Of a DNA stretch of 41,907 nt, positions 35,683 to 41,907 are shown one piece after another. Within the stretch, counting starts at the first letter, position 1. Every line of letters begins with the position of its first letter. The DNA is from Streptomyces sp. McG3 (lineage in GTDB: Bacteria > Actinomycetota > Actinomycetes > Streptomycetales > Streptomycetaceae). Both the position numbers and the translations under genes were made by a program. Under the pieces are notes generated by a model. That model had not been told where the DNA came from. It made no database searches and saw only the letters and a list, made by a program, of their open reading frames with translations. The stretch is taken from positions 1 to 41,907 of the forward strand of contig NZ_JAAXYC010000035.1 in assembly GCF_018619185.1 (NCBI RefSeq), given 5' to 3'.

Positions 35683-36969
35683 TCAGTCGACGAGAGCGTC
35701 CGCCGCCTCGACCTCTTCGCGGGTGATGCCGAGCAGATAGAGCACGGTGTCCAGGAACGGAACGTTCACCGCGGTGTGCGCCGCCTCCCGGACCATCGGC
35801 TTGGCGTTGAACGCGACGCCGAGCCCGGCGGTGTTCAGCATGTCGAGATCGTTCGCCCCGTCCCCGATCGCCACCGTCTGGGCCAGCGGCACCCCCGCCT
35901 GCTCGGCGAAGCTCCGCAGCAGCCGGGCCTTGCCCGCCCGGTCCACCACCTCGCCGACGACCCGGCCGGTGAACTTGCCGTCCACCACCTCCAGGGTGTT
36001 GGCGGAGGCGAAGTCGAGGCCGAGCCGCTCCTTCAGGTCGTCCGTGACCTGGGTGAAGCCGCCGGAGACGACGCCGACCTGGTAGCCGAGCCGCTTCAGC
36101 GTACGGATCAGGGTGCGGGCGCCGGGGGTGAGCCGTACCTCGGTGCGGACCTTGTCCACCACCGAGGCGTCCAGACCGGCCAGCAGCGCGACCCGGGCGT
36201 GCAGCGACTGCTCGAAGTCGAGCTCGCCGCGCATCGCCTGCTCGGTCACCCGGGCGACCTGCTCCTCGCAGCCCGCGTGCGCCGCGAAGAGCTCGATCAC
36301 CTCGTCCTGGATCAGCGTGGAGTCGACGTCCATGACCACCAGCCGCTGGGCCCGGCGGCTCAGCCCGGCCGAGACCACCGCGACGTCCACGCCGATCTCC
36401 GCCGCCTCGGTCGCCAGCGCGGTCCGCAGCTCAGCGGTCCCGGTTCCCGAGACCGCGAACTCGACGGCGGTGACCGGGTACTTCGCCAGCCGGAAGATCC
36501 GGTCGATGTTCCCGCCGGTCGAGGTGATGGTGGCCGCTATGGCGGCGGTCGACTCCGCGGTCAGGGGGTGTCCCAGCACCGTCACATGGGAACGGCCGTC
36601 ACCGCGGGGGCGGTTGTCGCCGATGCCGGAGATGATCTCGGCCTGCAGCGTCAGGGAGTCGGCCCAGCTGTGCACGGTCGCCCGCAGATCGCCCTCGGTG
36701 GCCCCGCCCGCGGTGGGCGAGGTGACCAGAGCGCACAGCACGATGCGGCCCCGGGTGACGACCTGTTCGATGTCCACGACGTCGACCGCGTACGCGGCGA
36801 GGGTGTCGAAGAGCCCCGCGGTGATGCCGGGGCGGTCCTTGCCGAAGATCTTGACGAGAAGCGTGGGTGCGTCGCCGCCCGGAGGGATCCCGTCGCCGGG
36901 GCCGTCGACCCGGCGGGGCTCAGGGGGCTCAGAGGACGAGAGGGGCTGAGGTGGCTGAGATGCGCTCAT
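35683..36969 (-). CDS. serB: phosphoserine phosphatase SerB with N-terminal ACT domains
   Basis: 428 residues from the ATG at 36969 (GGTGGGAA upstream). A Pro/Ser-rich N-terminus, then two ACT-like domains (TLLVKIFGKDRPGITAGLFD and HVTVLGHPLTAESTAAIAAT), then the HAD domain with VVMDVDSTLIQDE (catalytic Asp), VGVVSGGFTQVTDDL and AIGDGANDLDML. This layout matches SerB2 of mycobacteria. Last step of serine synthesis; the ACT domains may sense serine. Divergent from the FHA-ABC gene. Confidence 0.95.
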   Translation of the reverse strand: MSASQPPQPLSSSEPPEPRRVDGPGDGIPPGGDAPTLLVKIFGKDRPGITAGLFDTLAAYAVDVVDIEQVVTRGRIVLCALVTSPTAGGATEGDLRATVHSWADSLTLQAEIISGIGDNRPRGDGRSHVTVLGHPLTAESTAAIAATITSTGGNIDRIFRLAKYPVTAVEFAVSGTGTAELRTALATEAAEIGVDVAVVSAGLSRRAQRLVVMDVDSTLIQDEVIELFAAHAGCEEQVARVTEQAMRGELDFEQSLHARVALLAGLDASVVDKVRTEVRLTPGARTLIRTLKRLGYQVGVVSGGFTQVTDDLKERLGLDFASANTLEVVDGKFTGRVVGEVVDRAGKARLLRSFAEQAGVPLAQTVAIGDGANDLDMLNTAGLGVAFNAKPMVREAAHTAVNVPFLDTVLYLLGITREEVEAADALVD

Positions 36970-37176
36970 GGTGTTCCCACCGTATCGGTCCCACCGACTC
37001 CACCGGCCGCCCGTCCCGAGTGCCGGACCGAATTCGCCGCGGCGACGTCCGCCGAGCCGAGCGGCGTTCTCCGTGGCCTCGGCCCGGGGACGTGGGACGT
37101 CGCGGATCTGGCCGGTACGGGTCTTGCGCTCGGACACACCAGCCGTCTTGTATCCGCCGTTATGCGGTCGATGAAC

Positions 37177-37220
37177 CTTCTCCGGTCGGTAACCGGACCT
37201 TCATCCGCACTTCATCCGTT
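37177..37220 (+). promoter_or_regulatory. tandem 11-nt repeats resembling a PHO box
   Basis: Four 11-nt units in phase: CTTCTCCGGTC, GGTAACCGGAC, CTTCATCCGCA, CTTCATCCGTT. The last two share nine identical bases. The Streptomyces PhoP site consists of 11-nt direct repeats of a GTTCACC-like core; the TTCATCC core here is close. It lies about 160 bp before the FHA-ABC start. Confidence 0.45.
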
Positions 37221-37341
37221 CCGTGGCTGTTTCGCTCCCCGGTATCGAGGCGTTCGCGCAGGTCTCCGCGCGCTCTTCACCCGCCCGACTTTCGGATCGG
37301 GGACTGGTCCTGGAATAGTTCCCCACGATGTTCAGCATCCC

Positions 37342-37347
37342 TAGACT
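37342..37347 (+). promoter_or_regulatory. candidate -10 of the FHA-ABC gene
   Basis: TAGACT, 32 bases before the GTG at 37380. The -35 (TTCCCC at 37319-37324, 17-bp spacer) is weak, so an activator may be needed. Confidence 0.4.
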
Positions 37348-37379
37348 CCCTGCGACGGGGGTAACACGGGGGACAACTA

Positions 37380-39995
37380 GTGGGGCGCGGAGTGCCGGAA
37401 CTCGTACTGGAATTGAATGGCAACACCTGGACGCTCGATCCGTCCAGGTCGTACACCCTTGGGCGTGATCCGCAGGGCGACCTGGCGATCGACGACGCCC
37501 GGGTGTCGTGGCGGCACGCCACGATCAGCTGGAGCGGCCGTAGTTGGTTCATCGAGGACCACGGCAGCACCAACGGCACCTATGTGCAGGGTCAGCGGAT
37601 CCAGCAGGTGGAAATCGGCCCCGGTTCGGTGCTGCGTCTGGGCAACGCCACCGACGGGCCGCGGGTGAGCCTCAGCCCCGCCGCGGGAGCCGGTGTCGCC
37701 GGCGGGCACGCGGCCGGTGCTCAGCAGGCACCGGTGCAGCAGCCGCACCACCAGCCCCAGGGGGGCGGCGCGGGCTGGCACGGACAGCAGGCGCCCGCGC
37801 ACCAGGCTCCTGCCCAGCACCAAGCTCCTGCCCAGCAGCAGGCCTGGCCGCAGCAGCCGCAGGCGCCGCAGCAGCAGGTCCCGCCGCAGCAGCCTTCGCA
37901 CCAGAAGGTGCCGCACCAGCAGAGCCCCGGGCATCCGGCCGGACCGGGACAGGGCGGTGCCGCGGGGGCACCGCCGGTCTACGGCGACCGCAGCCCGACC
38001 ACGTTCCACCAGCTCGCCCTCGGCCGGGTCATGCGCATCGGCCGTGCGCTGGAGAACGAGCTGGTCGTCTCCGACCTCCAGGTCTCCCGCCACCACGCCG
38101 AGTTCCACGCGACACCCGACGGCCGCTTCGAGATCCGCGACCTCGGCTCGCACAACGGCACGTACGTCAACGGTCTGCCGCTCCACAAGTCCGGCTCCGC
38201 GCTCATCGGCGCGAACGACATCGTCGGCGTCGGCCACTCCACGTTCCGCCTGGTCGGGGACCGGCTGGAAGAGTTCGTCGACACCGGTGAGGTCTCCTTC
38301 TCCGCCCGCCACCTCACGGTGACGGTCGACGGCGGGAAGCAGATCCTCAAGGACGTCTCCTTCGGCGTCCCCGAGAAGTCGCTGATCGCGGTCATCGGCC
38401 CGTCCGGTTCCGGAAAGTCCACCCTGCTCAAGGCGCTCACCGGCTACCGGCCCGCCAACCAGGGTGACGTCCTCTACGACAACCGAAACCTGTACAAGCA
38501 GTTCGCCGAGCTGCGCCAGCGCATCGGTCTGGTCCCGCAGGACGACATCCTGCACAAGGAACTGACCGTCACCAAGGCCCTCAAGTACGCGGCCAAGCTC
38601 CGTTTCCCCGCGGACACCACCGAGGCCGAGCGCCAGTCCCGGATCACCGAAGTCCTCGCCGAGCTCAAGCTCGACATCCACAAGGACAAGAAGATCACGT
38701 CGCTCTCCGGCGGCCAGCGCAAGCGCGTCTCGGTCGCCCTGGAGCTGCTCACCAAGCCCTCGCTGATCTTCCTGGACGAGCCGACCTCCGGCCTCGACCC
38801 GGGCATGGACCGCGACGTCATGCAGCTGCTGCGCGGCCTCGCCGACGACGGCCGCACGGTGCTCGTGGTCACGCACTCGGTCGCCGAGCTGGCGATCTGC
38901 GACAAGCTCCTCGTGATGGCCCCCGGCGGTTCCGTCGCCTACTTCGGTCCGCCGGAGGAAGCGCTGAACTTCTTCGGCTACACCACGTGGGCCGACGTCT
39001 TCTCCGCCTTCGAGAACTACCGCGACTACGACTGGGCGGGCCGCTGGCGCGGTTCGCAGCACTACCAGATGTACGCCGCCGACATCGACGCGGTCGCGGC
39101 CCAGCCGGTCAACATGCCGCCCCCGCAGCAGATGCGCCCGCCGAAGCCGCAGGGCTGGATGGCGCAGCTCTGGACGCTGATCCGGAGATACTCCTCCGTC
39201 ATCGCGTCCGACAAGGGCTTCATGGGCCTGATGCTGATCCTGCCCGCCGTGCTGGGCGTGGTCAGCGTGGTCATCCCGGCGGAGTTCGGTCTCGCCGAGC
39301 CCGACCCGCCGTCCCGGTTCAACGGCAAGGCCGGAACGATCATGCTGATCCTCGCGGTCGGCATGTGCTTCTCCGGCGCCGCCAACTCCGTACGAGAGCT
39401 GATCAAGGAACGGGTCATCTACGAACGGGAGCGGGCCACCGGCCTGTCCCGCTCCGCGTACCTGATGTCCAAGGTGATCGTCCTCGGCGTGATCACCGCC
39501 TTCCAGGGCGTGATCATCTGCGGTATCGGCTTCGCCACCCGCGATCTGCCCGCGGAGGGCCTGATCATGCCGCCGGCCGTCGAGATCTGCATCTCGATCA
39601 TCGCGCTGGGCTTCACCTCGATGATGTTCGGCCTGGTCATCTCCTCGCTGGTGAAGACCGCCGAGAAGACCATGCCGCTGCTGGTCATGTTCGCGATCAT
39701 CCAGGTCGTCTTCACCGGCGTGCTCTTCCAGGTGTACGGGTCGCCCGGCCTGGAGCAGTTCGCCTGGCTGATGCCGTCCCGCTGGGCGATGGCCGCGGCC
39801 GGCACCACCCTGGACCTGGCGCACCTGATGCCCCCGTGGGACCCGAAGAACCCCACCGACCTCGACCCGCTGTGGGAGCACACCGCCGGCCAGTGGGGCA
39901 TCAACATCACCGTGCTGCTCGCGCTCGGCGTGATCTGCGGCATCGCGGTCGCGCGTCTGCTGCGGCGCCACGAGCCCGAGGTCATGCGCAAGTAG
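37380..39995 (+). CDS. two-FHA-domain ABC exporter (Rv1747 type)
   Basis: 871 residues from a GTG (GGGGGA six bases upstream; GTG 37392 is an alternative). FHA1, residues 6-97, has LGRD, RHA and STNGTYV; a Gln/Pro/Ala/His-rich linker (100-205); FHA2, about 210-295, has RIGR, SRHHA and SHNGTYV. The ABC domain follows with Walker A GPSGSGKST (340-348), LSGGQRKRVS and IFLDEPTSGLD. The C-terminal third has about six membrane helices of ABC-2/ABCG type. It matches mycobacterial Rv1747, controlled by Ser/Thr kinases through the FHA domains. Unlike Rv1747 the linker has no Thr. Exported substrate unknown, probably a lipid or cell-wall component. Confidence 0.95.
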   Translation: MGRGVPELVLELNGNTWTLDPSRSYTLGRDPQGDLAIDDARVSWRHATISWSGRSWFIEDHGSTNGTYVQGQRIQQVEIGPGSVLRLGNATDGPRVSLSPAAGAGVAGGHAAGAQQAPVQQPHHQPQGGGAGWHGQQAPAHQAPAQHQAPAQQQAWPQQPQAPQQQVPPQQPSHQKVPHQQSPGHPAGPGQGGAAGAPPVYGDRSPTTFHQLALGRVMRIGRALENELVVSDLQVSRHHAEFHATPDGRFEIRDLGSHNGTYVNGLPLHKSGSALIGANDIVGVGHSTFRLVGDRLEEFVDTGEVSFSARHLTVTVDGGKQILKDVSFGVPEKSLIAVIGPSGSGKSTLLKALTGYRPANQGDVLYDNRNLYKQFAELRQRIGLVPQDDILHKELTVTKALKYAAKLRFPADTTEAERQSRITEVLAELKLDIHKDKKITSLSGGQRKRVSVALELLTKPSLIFLDEPTSGLDPGMDRDVMQLLRGLADDGRTVLVVTHSVAELAICDKLLVMAPGGSVAYFGPPEEALNFFGYTTWADVFSAFENYRDYDWAGRWRGSQHYQMYAADIDAVAAQPVNMPPPQQMRPPKPQGWMAQLWTLIRRYSSVIASDKGFMGLMLILPAVLGVVSVVIPAEFGLAEPDPPSRFNGKAGTIMLILAVGMCFSGAANSVRELIKERVIYERERATGLSRSAYLMSKVIVLGVITAFQGVIICGIGFATRDLPAEGLIMPPAVEICISIIALGFTSMMFGLVISSLVKTAEKTMPLLVMFAIIQVVFTGVLFQVYGSPGLEQFAWLMPSRWAMAAAGTTLDLAHLMPPWDPKNPTDLDPLWEHTAGQWGINITVLLALGVICGIAVARLLRRHEPEVMRK

Positions 39996-40015
39996 AGTCC
40001 CGCCGGGACGGAACG

Positions 40016-40057
40016 ACGCCGGAGGCCGGCACCCCTCGGGGTGCCGGCCTCCGGCGT
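40016..40057. terminator. terminator between the FHA-ABC and transglycosylase genes
   Basis: Perfect 20-bp complementary arms (40016-40035 with 40038-40057), leaving an effective CTCG tetraloop. Located between convergent genes ending at 39995 and 40072. Confidence 0.85.
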
Positions 40058-40071
40058 GTGTACGGCTGGGC

Positions 40072-40869
40072 TCAGTACGCGCTGTCGACGTTGTCCATGG
40101 TGCCGTAGCGGTCGGCCGCGTAGTTGCAGGCGGCGACGATGTTGGCGACCGGGTCGTACAGGTCCTTCTTGGTGCCCGCCACGTGGTAGCGGTCGAAGGT
40201 CGGCTGGATCACCTGGAGCAGGCCCTTGGACGGGATGCCGTTCTGGGCGTTGATGTCCCAGTTGTTGATGGCCCAGCGGTTACCGCTGGACTCCCGGATG
40301 ATGTTGCGGTGGATCCCCTCGTAGGAGCCGGGGATGCCTTCCTTCTTCATGATCGCCATGGCCTCGCGGATCCAGCCGTCCAGGTTGTTCGCGTAGACGG
40401 GCTTGCGCGGGGTGGAGCGGTTCGCGGCCTCGGTGCCGCGCTTCTTCGCGTCCGCCTTGGCCTTGGCGGCCTTGTCCTTCGCGTCGGCGGCGGCCTTCGC
40501 CTTCGCCTTGGCGTCCGCGGCGGCCTTGGCCTTCGCCTCGGACGCGGCCTTCGCCTTCGCGGCGGCGGCCTTGGTCTCGGCGGCGGCCTTCGCCTTGGCG
40601 GCGTCGGCGGCCTTCACCAGCTGCTCGGCGGTGGAGTGCTGCTCCAGCATGCTGTTCTGCACGGTCTTGGCCTGGGCGGAACCCGCGGCGCTGGTGAAGG
40701 CGACCGGTGCGGCGGCGGCTGCCGCCTGCGGGGCGACCTCGGCCTCGGCGTTCGACGGGACGAGCGAGAAGGTCAGGGCGGCGACGCCAAGGGCCGACAC
40801 ACCGGCCACGGAGATCTTCTGGACCTTGTTCAGACGACGGACACGGCTGGGTATGCGAGTCGCAGACAT
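40072..40869 (-). CDS. secreted lytic transglycosylase-like protein with Ala/Lys-rich linker
   Basis: 265 residues; ATG with GAGGTAG upstream. Signal peptide (basic SRVRRLNKVQK, core VAGVSALGVAALTFSLV, cleavage near NAEA). Residues 83-145 are a long Ala/Lys/Asp/Glu-rich helix. The SLT domain (about 160-265) has RNIIRESSGNRWAINNWD with catalytic-type Glu193, GLLQVIQPTFDRYH and NIVAACNYAADRYG. Degrades peptidoglycan outside the cell. The leader (40870-40960) contains two short stem-loops. Confidence 0.9.
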   Translation of the reverse strand: MSATRIPSRVRRLNKVQKISVAGVSALGVAALTFSLVPSNAEAEVAPQAAAAAAPVAFTSAAGSAQAKTVQNSMLEQHSTAEQLVKAADAAKAKAAAETKAAAAKAKAASEAKAKAAADAKAKAKAAADAKDKAAKAKADAKKRGTEAANRSTPRKPVYANNLDGWIREAMAIMKKEGIPGSYEGIHRNIIRESSGNRWAINNWDINAQNGIPSKGLLQVIQPTFDRYHVAGTKKDLYDPVANIVAACNYAADRYGTMDNVDSAY

Positions 40870-40958
40870 GTAGGGCTACCTCTTCGAATGCTCAGGGTGT
40901 CCTCACGGAGGACGAGACCGGAGGCGGTGATGCGTACCTCCGTCGGGGACGAGAGCAA

Positions 40959-40988
40959 TTCTTAGCGGCAGCAAAATCGTGTGGCAAA
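40959..40988 (-). promoter_or_regulatory. candidate promoter of the transglycosylase gene
   Basis: On the minus strand TTTGCC (plus 40983-40988) and TAAGAA (plus 40959-40964) are 18 bp apart, 90 bases before the ATG. Moderate match only. Confidence 0.35.
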
Positions 40989-41014
40989 GGTGTGACGTAC
41001 GAAGGCGGGTAGTG

Positions 41015-41030
41015 GAACAGGGTCCTGTTC
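41015..41030. promoter_or_regulatory. perfect palindrome upstream of the transglycosylase gene
   Basis: GAACAGG-GT-CCTGTTC, seven paired bases on each side, 27 bp upstream of the candidate -35. Possible operator. It does not fit the actinobacterial SOS box. Confidence 0.4.
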
Positions 41031-41142
41031 GTCCGAATTGACCCCCGCGTGGGCCTGCTCAAATCGCCCTTATGTGCCCACTAGGTGCGTTCGTAAGTGA
41101 CGTAGGCCCTATGCCTGGGCTCACATCGGCGACGTAACGGTC

Positions 41143-41907
41143 TCACCACTCGTTGCTGGAGCAATTCGGAGCGTCACGTTCCTCATCCGGCAGGATGAGG
41201 TGGAGGTCCCCGAACTCGTGCCAGAGGTAGCGCTCCTGGAGCGCCGCCTCGTACCCGAGGCGCAGCGCCTCGCGCCCCGCCACCGCCTCCAGCATCAGCA
41301 GATGCGAGGCCTCCGGCTCGTGCAGCCCGGTCAGCAGCCCGTCCACCACCCGCACGCCCCGCCGCGGCGTCACCACCAGATCCGTCCACCCCACGGCCGG
41401 CCGGACCACGCCGTCCGCCCCCGCCGCCGACTCCAGCGCCCGCACGGCCGTCGTCCCCACCGCGATCACCCGGCCGCCCGCCGCCCGGTCCTCACCGCGC
41501 GCCGCCCGCACCGCGTTCACCAGCCACGCCGTCGCCGCGGGCACCGCGAACCGCTCCGGGTACGGCGGCTCGTGCGCCTCCGCCGAAGCCACCCCCGTAT
41601 GCAGGGACAGCGGAGCGAACAGCACCCCACGGCGCACCAGCGCCGCCACCAGCGGGGCCGTGAACGGGCGCGCGGCACTCGGCATCTCCGCCGAACCGCT
41701 CCCGTCCGGCGACGGCGTCGCGAACACCGTCCGATACGCCGACAGCGGCTGATCCCGCTCCGTGTACCCGTACCGGATCGGCCGCCCGTACCGCCGCAAC
41801 AGCTCCGGCACCCGCTCCGGCGTCCGCGCCCACCACAGCCGGGCCCCCGCCGCGGGCCCCAGCGGCTCCTCCAGAACCAGGGCCCGTCCGCCCGGCAGCC
41901 GCACCAC
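41143..41907 (-). CDS. QueA-like SAM:tRNA ribosyltransferase-isomerase, partial
   Basis: 254 residues in the window; the gene runs off the right edge, so the N-terminal part is not seen. QueA motifs: RYGRPIRYGYTERD, SAARPFTAPLVAALV, the GVLFAPLSLHTG strand, EPPYPERFAVP, and VIAVGTTAVRALESA. QueA transfers a ribosyl group from SAM to preQ1-tRNA in queuosine synthesis. Streptomyces is generally not considered a queuosine producer, so the role is uncertain. No other que gene lies in the window. Confidence 0.85.
   Translation of the reverse strand: MVRLPGGRALVLEEPLGPAAGARLWWARTPERVPELLRRYGRPIRYGYTERDQPLSAYRTVFATPSPDGSGSAEMPSAARPFTAPLVAALVRRGVLFAPLSLHTGVASAEAHEPPYPERFAVPAATAWLVNAVRAARGEDRAAGGRVIAVGTTAVRALESAAGADGVVRPAVGWTDLVVTPRRGVRVVDGLLTGLHEPEASHLLMLEAVAGREALRLGYEAALQERYLWHEFGDLHLILPDEERDAPNCSSNEW

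Larger units (their letters stand above)
36970..37379. other. 410-bp divergent region between serB and the FHA-ABC gene
   Basis: No gene is seen. It contains tandem 11-nt repeats (37177-37220), a GGAA-TAG-TTCC palindrome (37312-37322), and a vegetative-type -10 TAGACT (37342-37347) for the FHA-ABC gene. The promoter of serB was not identified. Confidence 0.6.

Noticed and set aside
40440..40625. DNA repeat array
   Set aside because: The periodic pattern encodes the Ala/Lys-rich linker of the transglycosylase and is a protein low-complexity region.
41015..41030. SOS box
   Set aside because: GAAC and GTTC are separated by eight bases rather than the four of the actinobacterial LexA site.
40870..41142. 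c-di-AMP (ydaO-type) riboswitch, common before Streptomyces cell-wall hydrolase genes
   Set aside because: The conserved blocks were not found on the minus strand; only two small stem-loops are visible.

Overview
The window is about 42 kb of very GC-rich DNA with strong G/C third-position bias, GTG and TTG starts, ATGA/GTGA gene overlaps and actinobacterial families throughout (two-FHA ABC exporter of the Rv1747 type, DUF3099, DUF6286, actinobacterial AmaP, SGM_5486-type mini-protein, InhA-like FabI). It is almost certainly Streptomyces chromosome. From memory the gene order resembles the conserved core region around SCO1804-SCO1840 of S. coelicolor; this was not checked by alignment. No rRNA, tRNA, CRISPR array, insertion sequence or prophage was seen.

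Layout. 1-6000: alpha/beta hydrolase, an unrecognised 474-residue protein, a VOC protein and a YpfJ-type zinc metallopeptidase (minus), then a divergent ABC-F ATPase with an unusual leader. 6300-7500: small HTH protein and a crotonase. 7479-10651: an Asp23/alkaline-shock cluster: one divergent double-Asp23-like protein, then a tightly overlapping plus-strand operon of Asp23, a mini membrane protein, a second Asp23-like protein, DUF6286 and AmaP. 10689-15499, minus strand: SDR, GH15 glucosidase/trehalase, SURF1, a Cys-rich zinc protein and a DEDDh exonuclease with a BRCT-like tail. 15611-16191: a decayed RING-family gene. 16464-19166: sterol-desaturase-like hydroxylase, lysoplasmalogenase, zinc alcohol dehydrogenase. 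19235-20773: secreted subtilisin. 21107-23112: DUF485 plus acetate-type sodium symporter pair. 23334-26982: MoaA, a small zinc protein, DUF3099, GlsB and TyrRS. 27045-29959: TldD/PmbA protease pair. 30176-31668: fabG-fabI fatty-acid operon. 31855-35505: secreted small protein, GntR repressor divergent from a CynX/NimT transporter and its mini-protein, a small membrane protein and a SixA phosphatase. 35683-39995: SerB, and divergently the FHA-ABC exporter. 40072-41907: secreted lytic transglycosylase and the 3' part of a QueA-like gene that runs off the window.

Most genes are core housekeeping or envelope functions. The unusual signals are mainly regulatory or structural: a seven-codon upstream ORF whose start lies in an inverted repeat that abuts the ABC-F Shine-Dalgarno; a TyrRS gene whose normal 3' end is missing, so that its frame reads antisense through glsB; a RING-family pseudogene joined at a short possible microhomology; tandem 11-nt repeats resembling a PHO box before the FHA-ABC gene; twin palindromes over a likely leaderless promoter at the GntR/MFS pair; and a multibranched folded element at 24699-24784.
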